From contig JBLDXI010000009.1 in the NCBI GenBank assembly GCA_047495785.1, positions 3,224,001 through 3,288,000 on the forward strand: 64,000 nucleotides of DNA, read 5' to 3'. The position numbers and the translations under genes were made by a program. The notes below the pieces were generated by a model. That model was given only the letters and a program-made list of their open reading frames with translations, was not told where the DNA came from and ran no database searches. Origin of the DNA: Lepidodermella squamata. Lineage: Eukaryota > Gastrotricha. Shown in pieces: positions 1 through 11,485 of the stretch; position 1 is the stretch's first letter, and every line of letters begins with the position of its first letter.

Positions 1-256
1 CATACAAAGATAGAATTGCCCTAAATTATATAGGCCGAGTAGCTTGGCCAATTCAATATTTTACGATATAACATTCATAAATCGTTTATATTTGAACTCC
101 GCCATGCTCGATTTACTCATCTCAACTCGTCGCCGATTCGCCTCCGATTCGTTTCGATTCGTAAATCTCGGCCGGCTCCGTTCTGATATTAACTCATATT
201 ATAGCATACAAATATTACATGCTTGCGTTAGGATCATAGGTTTAAGCGGAAATCCG

Positions 257-1981
257 ATGCCGAATGACAGCCAATCGAGCTTTTTCACAGTTTTCGACAT
301 TACCGTCGTGTTCCTCGCTCTGCTAGCCAATAGCTGTATTTTAAAGGCCGTACTCAAATGCCATTTCAATTTGACCGGCTACAGACGTTTCCTCATCAGC
401 TTGATCGCAGGAGACCTATACTTCGTGAGTCACATTTGTTAATAAGTTGATTTCGAAAAACTGCCATCCTTTAGTGTGGGGTCAATGTGTTGACCTTTCT
501 ATTCCAGCTGCTAGTCGATCTGAGTGCGACTGATTCGACTCGCCAGCTGAGTGCAGTTTTGGATCATGTATATTTCAAATGTTGGGCTAATATTCTACGC
601 ACTCTGCAATTGGTTGGATTCTTCCTGAACTTGCTCAATTTGTGCGGCATGAGTGCGGACCACTTCATCGGTGTTGTGTACCCAATCAAATACAGATATG
701 TGAGTTCATTATAGGACTGAAAGGTTTAAGGGTGAAGCTTCGAATTAATTTCAGATTATGAGTAAATCCGCTGCGAGGCTCGCTGTAGCTGCGGTTTGGG
801 TCTTTTCCTTCCTCTTCGGTCTGTATCTAATAATTGATCAGATGAAAGTAATGCGATCAGCGTTTTTCATTTTTTCAGCTTTCGTTGACTTACTTATCAA
901 AGCGATCACTTTGAACAGAACTTCTGATACTGTCGTAGCAAACCAGAACGATTTTTTACCTCCTGAGGATCTTACTAAGCCATTCTTTCAAAATTCTCAT
1001 CAAAGTCGAGATGAAAAGTTAGCATTTCTACTTGAAATGCTCCAACGAGAAGACGAGAGTTCTAAGGAAATCGGTATATCATTCAAACTAGCTTTTAGAG
1101 CCATTTTAATTTACTATAATAGAAGCTTGTATATTCCATCATGATACTAAAATGTGGTTCGAGTGCGTAATCATCTCGTTAGCCATCGTATGCGGAACGT
1201 TCCTCGTAATCTGTTACACAGTAGTGGTCAAAAGAGTCTCAGATGCAACTCGAAAAAACTCTTCGACTAAAAAACTCATTGGAACAACGGTACTGCTCAT
1301 TGGCGTCTTCGTTGTCTGGTAAATTTTGAGCTGTAAGATGACTGCTGGAATTTTAATCTCTTCAAATTCAGCTGGATTCCTTTTGTAATCTGGGAATTAA
1401 CCATGTATGTGATCTTCAAATCCGGAAGCGCTACGTCAAATTACAGTCCGATGGAAATTCCATACAAGGAGCAGCTATTGTCTAAGTTTGTCTGATTCGA
1501 TCACAGAGCGGCTTTTCTTTGAAATATCTGTTACTAGATCCCTGCTGATCCAGCAAATTTTGAGCTCACTTCAGCGGACCTATCCGTTAATTGATCCGAT
1601 CATTTATGCCGCTCGCATGCCTTCAGTTCAGCAGTAAGTTGCACATTTTCAAAAGCTTCCTTTCATGTAAATTAAATTTTCTTAAGGCAGATTCTGGTCC
1701 GTTTTGTCCGGCTGTTTCCTTGCTGCACTAATTTGTGCCTCAAGTTTCTAAGCAAACAGTCACACAAATCATTGCTGACCAGTTCAAACAACTTTTTCAT
1801 GTCAAAGACTAAATCTGGAAACTCACTCTCTGGGCTCAGTTACCGCGAGGGGGTGTTCAATATTAGGAGCCAGGCTGAGCAAAGTGTCGATCTCAAACCG
1901 GATATCGGTCCCACGTCTCCGACTGAGAAGCAATATTATTACAAGAATAATTTGCACTTGGGCACTTCCCACGATAGTTGA
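257..1981 (+). CDS. R1, orphan rhodopsin-class GPCR
   Basis: Predicted plasma-membrane receptor of 449 residues, ligand unknown. Exons: 257-424, 475-699, 755-818, 879-1073, 1126-1318, 1372-1485, 1538-1633, 1687-1981. The start MPNDSQSSFF lines up with the short N-termini of its paralogues; an upstream in-frame extension is not conserved. TM1 has ANSCIL, TM2 GDLYF, TM3 begins with Cys (CWANIL) and ends SADHFIGVVYPIKYRY, so the DRY Arg is His. TM4 has VW, TM5 starts MWFE and has CY, TM6 has CWIPF, TM7 has DPIIYAAR. Loop 2 is about 80 residues and acidic. Oddities: an intron inside TM2 (425-474) seen in no other member, and no intron before the loop-2 motif. AATAAA lies at 2051-2056. Family assignment is strong; function is unknown. 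Confidence 0.85.
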
Positions 1982-3085
1982 GGATATCGATCGCAAAACT
2001 GGACCTAATAATGATGACGTAGAAATAATAATGAATGACGAATAATTCAGAATAAAATTTTTACAGACTATACATTGAGAGCACACATATTTCAATATGT
2101 GTATTAAATCTAATTCGAGAACGCTCTCATGAGAGAAATGCTTAGAAATGCACGATAGATTGGATTGCTACAAAATTGAATTTGTCTTCGCACCTCAAAT
2201 CTATTTCATCTGCTTTTGTTTCAAGGATGTGCCATTTAGACCCCAGCAGATAACAAAGTCAAAATCGCACCTTTTTTAATTTGGTTTTATATGCCTCTCC
2301 TCCGCAAGATTTAATAAGCCCCGAGTTCTTCATTATATTTTCGATTATAGTTGGAAAACATGATTCCCCTGGGGTCATTGAAATGCCCTTTCCCAACCGC
2401 AGAAAAAAAACAAGGTATCCCGTAGTGATTCATTACTTTACTTTTATGGAGTCCAGACTTGATTGCAGCGATAACAAAAAGGAAGCAGAAATAATTGCCG
2501 ATAAAACCACGCTCTCTGTAGTGCGCATACGCGATGCACTCGCGCCTCATTTATCACGCGGTGCATGACGAACCGGTGCCGAGCTTTATAGCAAAAATAT
2601 ATAAAAAAACTAAACATCATCATCCTTCATTTAGCAACCAGGATATCTTTCTCGAATGGCGGAAAATCAATAAAAAATTACGGAAGCCGTTTAAGCTCGC
2701 GAGTTTGCATATATTTCGTTGTACCTACAAGCCCTGACTTGTGTGGGATGATTGTTGGCTAACCTCCATGTGAACTCTGCCAAGCTTTAATAATATTGTA
2801 GTGTAAATCGTGAATATTAGAAAAAATTGTCACTCTCGCTCGGACTTTCTGCTGCACTATAGAAAGGAAACATTTTACGCCATGTGACTAGAATGCTTTA
2901 CTAAAGCAAGTACTTAAGAAAATCAATTGTAATTAGTTCAACTTCGCCATTCCCAAATCTATGCAAATATATAAAACAAACACTCGATTAAAAGGATTGA
3001 GATTGCGTACAAAGGAGTATTTCATTTACATACAGACGTGGTGTCGTAGCTTTGAGTTTAATTTTGTAGATATGCCTTGCCCAAG
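1982..3085. other. Intergenic, no gene seen
   Basis: R1 3' flank with AATAAA at 2051-2056. The open frames here lack a usable start or any resemblance to the neighbouring families, and I see no exon-like splice pattern. Confidence 0.5.
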
Positions 3086-4908
3086 ATGATACAATTTAAC
3101 GAAGGCCCGCGTGGATCCTTCATTTTCTACGATATTTTCGTTGTTGCCCTTGCTCTTGTCGCGAATCTGGCAGTATTTATCGCGTTATCCAAGGGAAAAT
3201 TCGCACCAACGTCATACCGAAAGTTGCTAATCAACTTGAGCCTTTGCGACGCTTACATCTCCGTAGTCAATGCCGCTACATTGTTCTATCAAATCTCAGT
3301 CCTTGAGTCCTCAAGCGACTCTAGTGGGTCGGCTGAAACAGCGTCTGAGTCAAGTAGAGTCTCAGGATGCGGAGCAAATGTTCTCAAAACATTGCAGTTA
3401 GCTGGGCTCTTCGCTAATCTCTTCAACTTGTGCTCAATGTCCATTGATCATCTTCTAGGCGTGGTGAGTTCAATTTTCATACTTACTCAGGCAATTCGCT
3501 AAATCTGCTTTTATATAGATGTGTCCGGTGAAATATAGAAGCGTGAGTTGGTGTGGTGGATTTAGCGGTTTTTTTCAACGTTTCCTAATCATCACAGCCT
3601 CTCAGTGACCACGTTGCAAGCGCCCTTGTTTCGACGACTTGGATTCTCTCATTTGCAATGGGTATGGCTATTTTGACATGAACTTTGCTCACCCAAAAGA
3701 TTCAATTTTTCAGCCTTCGCTGACATACCGGTTAATTTGTTCATTTATGCGGAAAGACAGCCGATCAGCATGCTTAATTCCAACAACACTCGTGGTAGCT
3801 CTATCAAATTCTTCACCTACCAAAATCAAACGCGAATGAGTAAGTTGCGATTAATCGGTGAATATTCCAAAGAAAACCGACCGATTTTTAGAGCTTACTT
3901 ATAAATCCGGACCTAGTCCAACTGCTCGTCCTATCTTTCCAACAAAATCATTCATACCCGCGCCTCCTTTTAAGACTGAAGTCGTATTCGAGGCGAAAGC
4001 GAGGAGATCTGAAAGAATTCTGGACGATTTTTTATCCGCAGTTGCTGCTGCTCAAGCTGACGCAAATTACACATCGCAAACCGTCAATTTGAATGATTTT
4101 CAAAGGAAAAACTTGCTCAACGAAACTCTCAGTCTACTTGACCGCGATCCAGTGGATTCTGTTAACAATCATGTTGCGCCATTAGGATCTTCATACTGCA
4201 ACATTTTCTCTGTTAAGAGGTTCTGGTTTGAATTGTGCATCATCGCGATGGTCGCTATATGCTTCCTGATGCTGGTCGTTTGCTATACAATAATCTTTTG
4301 CCATGTTTCTGGAAGATTCATGGATTCAACTGGGAAACGAACCCAGAAGCTCATACGAACAACTATGGTATTTTTAGGAGCTTTCATATTATGGTAAACA
4401 CTGTTGTATCTTTAATTTATCAAAATTGTAAGATCTATTTTGTCTTTCCTAGCTGGATTCCATTTGGTGAGTCAAAGCTCGGAAATTCACACCTTTATTA
4501 ATTGAAATGTTTTAGTATTATTTGAATTCGTTCTATTTTTGTCCTCATCAATGGATGCGAATTTCATAGCGAATGATGATCTACCGAGTTATTTGCTCAT
4601 TGAGAAAATTCTGCGATCTTTGCTGATTACTTATCCCTTTTTGGACCCTATCATTTACGCTTGTCGAGTTCCAACAGTCAGACAGTGAGTTCAATCGCTC
4701 TCCAATAGCAATGTTCCAAATATTATCAAACGTTGTTCCCAGGTTTTTCCAGAAGAGTGCATGCGAGGCTATTCTGGGTTGCCGGAATGCTGAACTGAAA
4801 TCTCCCCGAGCGAGCAACCTGGGTGTTCAAGAAAACGGCAGCGCTTCGAAAGCTCTGATCGGCGAAACTTCGCAGCAAATCAATAGGAAACGAGATTCAG
4901 ATCCATGA
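3086..4908 (+). CDS. R2, orphan rhodopsin-class GPCR
   Basis: Receptor of 480 residues. Exons: 3086-3463, 3519-3542 (24-nt microexon, MCPVKYRS), 3598-3661 (64 nt), 3714-3839, 3892-4393, 4453-4466, 4516-4684, 4743-4908. TM1 ANLAVF, TM2 NLSLCDAY, TM3 starting CGANVL and ending SIDHLLGV, TM5 WFEL with CY, TM6 CWIPF, TM7 DPIIYACR. It differs from neighbours in a Ser-rich first extracellular loop and the longest loop 2 of the plus-strand set, split by an intron. The 14-nt exon carries only the last base of the Cys codon, then Trp-Ile-Pro-Phe and the first base of Val. AATAAA at 4947-4952. Start chosen at the first ATG in frame with TM1. Confidence 0.85.
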
Positions 4909-5916
4909 TTATTCAAATGATTGATTTGAAATCTCGCGTAGTATTAAATAAACATGGATTTGCTTGTTCTTATTTGGCATGCTCATCGGTGTCCGAAGAA
5001 CAGGAGGTTACCGTACCCTCCAGCTACGCGTGAGAGTCGAGGCAAAAGACCCGGCAAATCGATAGGGCCCGGAAGCAGCGGTTCATACTATAAGCAACGC
5101 TGCAGCTTGAGCTCATTCCAAGTTCGGAAATAACTTGAATAGCTTGAGATTGAGACCGGCTATAGGTCCTCAATTTCAAGTTGAATCATAGCGATTCAAG
5201 TTTTTCTAAAATTGCTTCATACAGTAAGTTGTCCCATAGGTTCTTTCACTCATTGAATCATGAGACGTACTAAGACGCCGGGGCTCTTATAGCCCCATAC
5301 AAAAATCTCGGCGTCACGTGCCGGAATAACGCAAAAAAATCACATGCCGTCGGAATAAACGCTTAAGACTGGCAAATCAATAATTAATAATTTTAAGTTT
5401 TAGCAGTTATATTATATTTGTATGATATTTTCTCTTTCCAGATGAAGATCGAGGTCTTTTGGTTGAAGTAAAAATTGATCTTTGCTTGAACACGTGCATT
5501 TTGTGAATTCGATTTTTGCTGATCGCTGCTAATGAGGTTAATGCCGCGATGACCTTTGGACCTCATTAAAAATTGGTCTTGATCTTTCTGTCATTAGTTA
5601 GGGTAAGCATGTTCAAAGTCTAAATATATATGATTTGCGAGGGATTAATTTCTTATGAAATTTTAATGAAATTATGAGAAGCACTCTAAATTTAACCTGT
5701 CTTGAAAATGTGTTCATTTACAGCGATCACAACGCCCTCACGGCGTGGTTTCCATTTATTAGTTCCTTGTTAGCTATCCTTTTGCGTGCCACGAGCATAT
5801 TTACATCGCGAACGAGACATCCTATGTTCGCTAATAATCGATATCCGTATCACGCGACCTGCACAGCGAGAGTAAGTGGTGCAATTGTCTATCTATAAAA
5901 AAATAGGCGACGTACA
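4909..5916. other. Intergenic, with one hairpin
   Basis: AATAAA of R2 at 4947-4952 and the inverted repeat listed separately at 5143-5180. The remaining sequence shows no supported gene; an open frame at 5674-5898 is not in the reading frame of R3. Confidence 0.5.
5143..5180. repeat. Inverted repeat, potential hairpin
   Basis: CTTGAGATTGAGACC at 5143-5157 faces GGTCCTCAATTTCAAG at 5165-5180 around a 7-base loop GGCTATA. The arms pair with one G-T or mismatch position and one bulged base. Could be a MITE remnant or structured RNA; nothing else marks it as either. Confidence 0.5.
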
Positions 5917-7642
5917 ATGCTCGCATATTACGACCTGATCGTGGTAAACCTTGCAATTCTCGCGAACATTGTCGTGCTAGTTGCTGTCAATCGAAGTAAA
6001 TTTTTACCACAGCAAATTTTCTTCAGATACTTTCTGACATCGCTGGCATCATGTGATTTGTTCGCCGCGACTGTTAATCTGACAGCGATGATTTACGAAT
6101 GGTATCGTCAAATCAATGAAATTGTAGCAGTGAGCTGCGGAGCAAACGTACTAAGAACCCTGCTACTTTTCGGCTTCTTCGCCAACTTACTCAATCTCTC
6201 AGCGATGAGCATAGACCATTTCTTCAGTGTGGTGAGTACTTTGCGTTAAGGTGACGCTAAATTATGTCTGAACTTATGTTCCCTTAGATCTTCCCAATCA
6301 GATACAGAAACGTAAGATTGTTCAGGGTTTCCTGCGACTTGTTGTAGTTTATTGTTTTTCCAGACGATGACAGAGACGTTGGCTAAGTCTTGCATAATCG
6401 CTGTATGGGCTGTTTCGTTCAGCTTTGGTTAGTTTATGAAACCTGTCAAAAACACAATTGTTTCACCATCTATTTGCAGCCTTTGTGGACATACCGGTGA
6501 ACATCTTGATCTTCCAAGACCTTTCAACGTCTTTTAAATTACCTGAAAACAATCTGCGAAAAAGGGAGGCTGTAACCTCGATTGACGAAAACGATTCGGC
6601 AGAAGTCGACCTGTATATCTTCGAAATGGTTTTTAGAATCTTCAGTTAACCTTCATCAATTTTCAGAGACTTCGGCCCTCTATTTGGCAGGCCTTCCAAT
6701 GGGAACCTAACTCTAACCTCACCGAGGACACTACATGATCTTCTAGCTGAGCTACAGAGAGATGATGAGCTACAGCCTCTAGACGCTTGTACATTTTTCT
6801 CTGTCAAAAAGCTGTGGTTCGAAATGTGTGTTCTCGTGTTCGTCGCTGTTTGCTTCTTGCTCCTTGTGCTCTGCTATACAGCAATCTTTATCAAAGTAAC
6901 TAATTATACGTCTTTAGGGCTCCATTTATAGTTATGGATTTTAGGTATGTACAAGTAGATTTGACTCGTCCGGCAGGAGAGCGAGAAGAGTCATTGCAAC
7001 CACGCTGATTTTCATTGGGGCATTCACGACATGGTAAGGATCACGATCTTGTTCTATCACTTGTCTGATTTTTCGATTTTAGCTGGATGCCGTTTATGAT
7101 TTTCGAATTTGCGTCTTTCTTCGTCTTCCAAAACTCACATGCTGCCCGAAATTCCGAAAGCAATTACTTCAGGTACTTAATTTCTCTACCCCTGTTGATT
7201 TTTGCTGAATGACTGATGATTCTTTAGGAATCTGTTGGATTTATCCGCCTTCTTCAACTCATTAATGCTTAGCTACCAACTTTGCGATCCAATAATCTAT
7301 GCTGCTCGAGTTCCAGCGGTTCAAGAGTAAGCGTACAGAAAATTAATAGGAGTGGAACGAATATAGGATTTGTTTAGATTCATCGTTGGACTCATTTGCA
7401 AATGCTTGCCATGCTTCGAAAGTCTGAACAGACTGAGATGTCGGTGTCAAGATATCGCCATTAGGGAAATGAATCGATCGAGTGCACGTTTCAGCTCATT
7501 CAGCGGCATTGGCATCCTGAAAAAGCAGAATCTAGCGAGCACAGTGGATAATGTACAGCCGGAAATGATACACCTTAATGCCGACTATCAACTAACGACA
7601 CGACCTTTGAGTGTCTTTGAGGACATTGGAACTCCTGTTTAG
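5917..7642 (+). CDS. R3, orphan rhodopsin-class GPCR
   Basis: Receptor of 435 residues, closest in the window to R4 and R16 (shared SLASCDL in TM2 and DHF-x-SV at the end of TM3). Exons: 5917-6231, 6288-6311 (24-nt, IFPIRYRN), 6364-6427 (64 nt), 6480-6612, 6667-6895, 6945-7033, 7083-7172, 7228-7326, 7378-7642. The loop-2 intron 6613-6666 was placed by its phase-2 match to the equivalent R4 intron; an alternative donor at 6629 gives a very short intron and the wrong frame. TM6 CWMPF, TM7 CDPIIYAAR. The tail has Cys-rich KCLPCFE, possibly palmitoylated. Start MLAYYD sits unusually close to TM1, so the extracellular N-terminus is almost absent. Confidence 0.83.
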
Positions 7643-9359
7643 TTAATACGTCTTTAGAAAGTTGATAGTCCCGTTGACAACACAACATTTTTTGAATTGA
7701 AATGAATTAAGCTCAACAATTAAAATTGAGCAATGGTCATCGCTGTTGTAAAAGCTTCTTTTTTAATATGGCTTTTGGAGTTTCAAGTTTTAGGTTGTTC
7801 AATCTTGTAAAAGAAGGCTATTTTTACATACACATCCTGTCATGCATCCCACCTTCTGAAATTAAGGAAATTCCCAAAAAACCTCCGATGGTTACTTCTC
7901 AGTGCGTTCGAGTTCGATCAACCTTGTTTTTAGGCATGTGATCCATGAGCAGATGAGCGCAAAGCAGGAAACCGGATGCAACATTTACGTACACAAAAAT
8001 GATCAGCACCTATGTGAAAAACCGAGGCAAATAAAGCTCAGGTCCGCTATTAATTGAGCATCTGCAATCTAGCCGGTTTCGACACTTCGCTTTTCTCCAT
8101 TTCTCCACATCCGCCTACAAGCGAAAATAGGCAGGCTATTTGTATTGACAGGATGAACAATAACAGCGACTGGAAACTTCGACGTTTTTATTTGTGGGCA
8201 TATACACTGCTTGTCATACATGAATGAAATCGATTATTCCATGTTTGCTCATCAGAAACTAACAGTAAAGATGCTATTCAGTCCGAGGCAAACAGATGCC
8301 TAGTGGAACAGTATATGCGAATCTTTTTCTCCGCCACAAACTTTGCTATTATTATTACATTGTGTAATCAACTTTGCAGAATCTTAAGAATCCGCCGAGG
8401 ACCTTTCGCTGTCTGCAATGCTTCGCTATGGATTTTTTCATGCGGAAAAATGGTCAGCTTAGAAGTACAAGAGAATCTAATTACTATTGGTGGTTTCTCA
8501 CAACTGAAGCAATCAAAAGGCGCTCTGCATACTCTTTTTTTGCTAACCCTTTATCGAGCCTGTGTAGGAATCGCAGCTGAAAGGCGCGGTCTTCATTTTC
8601 ATTGCCATTTTCAAAGCCAGACGAATTTCCAAAGTGCTTCTTTATCAGCTTTTCATTATCACGATTACGCGGGCGCGTGACATGCCTGCGTCAGAATTCA
8701 ATCAATATAAATAAGTTCACCCATAGTCATAAATGAAATTTCACCTGCTGTTTTTATCTAGAAATTTCATGACTCCGTATTGCTGATTGTATTCTTCCGT
8801 GTGTAACCAGTTGATTATGGAGCAAGATTCCCTTAATGAGTATAGTGTAGGTTAAATCTGTTTTTAACGCACAAAAAATGACGTTCTTGTTTCTGCGTCA
8901 AGTTTGAAAATGTGATTCTTCCACGCCTAGAGCCTAGGGTATGTCACGGGGGAAGCTTTCCCGTAATAAATTATATTTCAAATTACAGAATTCAGATAGC
9001 CCGTGGGCCTTTTCGTGCTCACGAGACCAGAAACGGTCGCTAAATCGATAAAGACGGCTATAAGTACAACGATGCAAGACGGTTGAATTAGGAATTAGGA
9101 CAATTCATCCCCATATATACCACTAAGGATTATGGTAATGATGATTGTTATTCGCAGTTCGCATTTCTACTGCGTGTCGAACACAATTTTGCCCATTTCA
9201 CTGATGAAACTGTCCGTTGTTGCCAAATTAGTCTTCATATGTAGTGAATTGAGCGCCTGAAAATTACCAATAAATTTTAATGCTTAATTTTTCAATAGTA
9301 TTTATTATTCATAGGTTTTGGGTTGAACCAACTTTTAGCTGCAGAACAATCAGCGTTAA
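7643..9359. other. Intergenic, 1.7 kb, no gene seen
   Basis: Contains AATAAA at 8029-8034 and a small inverted repeat, GCTCAA at 7711-7716 with TTGAGC at 7726-7731. Open frames at 7726-7941 and 8303-8680 start without ATG, have no family resemblance and are not supported. Confidence 0.5.
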
Positions 9360-11147
9360 ATGGATGGGGTTAGAGATCCTAAGAGCGACTTCATCTATTA
9401 CGACATGACAGTTGCGTTGCTGGCCATCGCGGCGAATTTTCTCGTTCTGCTCGCAGTCATTCGAGGAAATCTTTGCAAGAAAACGATCTTCTATCGATAC
9501 TTCCTAATATCCCTGGCATCATGTGATTTGATAGCTGCTGCCGTGAATTTGGCCTCGCTGTTGTATAGGATGAACCGAAATTTATCTCAATTCGTTGATT
9601 CTTCTTCATGGGTTGTGCGATGCGGCGCAAATGTCTTACGAACGCTGCAATTATGCGGATTCTTCACAAACCTTCTCAATCTATGTTCCATGAGTGTTGA
9701 TCACTTCTTAAGCGTGGTATGATTTAATTTAGATTAAAATCTTGTTTTTTTTAATTTTCTTTTACAGTTTTGCCCAGTTAGATATCGTGCAGTAAGTTCA
9801 AATTTAGCACAGTAAGGATAAATGAATATTTCGATTTTCGCCATAGGTAATGACTGACCGTCTGGCTAGAATAGCGATAATTTCTATATGGCTGGCATCA
9901 GTCGCTATGGGTAAGCCGTCAAGTCAATAGTTGTTGTCAAATGTAGATTTTACTCTATCTTTTGCCACAGCTTGCATTGACATCCCGATAAACATACTGC
10001 TCTTCAATGACGCTGCACGAGATTCACATGCATCAAAGGATCACGCTTCTAACTTCTCCTGTTTCAATTGTGGAGACCTCCAGGGCTTGAGTGATTTCTC
10101 AGATGCTAACTACGAAGAACTGCTGAACAGCTCATCGGCTGAGCTAATGGACGATTTCAGCTTATCGTAATTATCTTCTGTTTCATAGTCATGTTTTATT
10201 TTCAAATGCAAAAAATTCTAGAGATGCCACATCCCTGAGAGATTCGAATGAGAGTGCCCGTCTGCTGAGTTTTATGGTCGCAAAATTTCAAGACTCTAAA
10301 ACAAATGCCGCTGATGTATGCACGTTCTTCTCACTCAAAAAAATGTGGTTCGAAATGAGCGTACTCTGCCTCATCGTAGTATGCTTTGTTATACTGATCG
10401 CATGCTACGGGGCAATTTTTCTGAAGGTAAAAGCTCTTCCAATTTGCTTCAACTTCCATCTAATTACTACAGGTTTCTTTACGGGCATCACATCTGGACA
10501 CTTCGGCTCGGCGTAGTAATCATCTGATCTCAACCACTTTGATTTTCATAGCTCTGTTTTCCATATGGTAAGCTTTTAGTTACAATTTTATCTAATTTAT
10601 AGACCTAGGTCGTTTCAGCTGGCTGCCGTTTATGATTTTCGAGTTTACCATGTTTTTGATTTCCCAACATCGTATAGTCGGATCAGATGGCCAATTTTAC
10701 GAAATTGGGTGAGAATAATTTAGGAATAACCATTTTAGTTTACAAAGATTGTTATTTTTGCAGCCAATTTCTGCTAATTCAGGCTCTGCTGACTTCTGTC
10801 ATGCAAACTTATCAATTATTAGATCCGCTAGTTTATGCCGTTCGTGTTCCAGAAGTAAAACAGTAAGCTTTCTACCTCGCTAGCTAATCGCTATTAATTC
10901 TCTAACTTGCAGAATGATTCTCGCTCCTTGGTTAAAGTGTCTTCAGACAAGGCGTATGAAAGCGAAAAGTGGCGTGTCATTGAATAGATTCAGTTCAGTA
11001 TCGGATGCAAAATCGCCCACTCTAGTCACGAAAATGGCGTCAGAAAAATCGATGCCTTTGCTGGATACGGACGACAAGGATACGCAAAATGTCGGAAAAC
11101 CGAAAACTTTGATCTTGTCTTGCCACTTTGAAAGCGGCATTTTATAA
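9360..11147 (+). CDS. R4, orphan rhodopsin-class GPCR
   Basis: Receptor of 454 residues, sister of R3. Exons: 9360-9716, 9768-9791 (24-nt, FCPVRYRA), 9847-9910 (64 nt), 9971-10166, 10222-10426, 10473-10567, 10619-10708, 10764-10862, 10913-11147. TM1 AANFLVLLAV, TM2 SLASCDLIAA, TM3 from CGANVL to SVDHFLSV, loop-2 partner Cys in DVCTFF just before KMWFEM, TM6 CWLPF, TM7 LLDPLVYAVR. Loop 2 holds an extra Cys pair (FSCFNCG). The intron that precedes the TM7 Asp in R6-R15 and R17 is absent, as in R1-R3, R5 and R16. Poly(A) signal AATAAA at 11157-11162, only 9 bases past the stop. Confidence 0.86.
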
Positions 11148-11485
11148 CAGTTTGACAATAAACGGCGCGACCGAGAAACGTAATTAAGCACGAGGTTTAA
11201 ATTAGGCGAAAAAACTGTGTCCGGTGCGAAGCGTTGGTTGATTAGCTGTTCCTATGACTGCGGAAAATGAGATGAAAATATTGTGACTCCGAAAGACAAA
11301 CGCTATAATCAGATCTCTTCAGATCACGCTCTGATGACGCGAGAGTTTTTCGTAAATAGATGTCAGATTTATGAAATCCATTATCACTTTTTAACGGATC
11401 GTACCATCAGCAAGGCAGTTGACTTTATATAAGCGCTCTTCACATACGATCGCATATCGCAGCATTTGACAGCTAACGATTGGCC
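11148..11485. other. R4-R5 spacer
   Basis: Only the R4 poly(A) signal at 11157-11162 and the R5 TATA box at 11426-11433 are recognisable. Confidence 0.5.
11426..11433 (+). promoter_or_regulatory. TATA box of R5
   Basis: TATATAAG, 60 bp from T to the R5 start codon. Similar spacing is seen for other genes in the window. Confidence 0.5.

Noticed and set aside
6629-6666. Alternative donor ATG|GTTTTT for the R3 loop-2 intron
   Set aside because: Gives a 38-bp intron and a stop codon; the donor at 6613 matches the R4 phase.
8303-8680. 125-codon open frame between R3 and R4
   Set aside because: No ATG at its start, no recognisable motif, no splice sites that extend it, and an overlapping alternative frame; likely chance.
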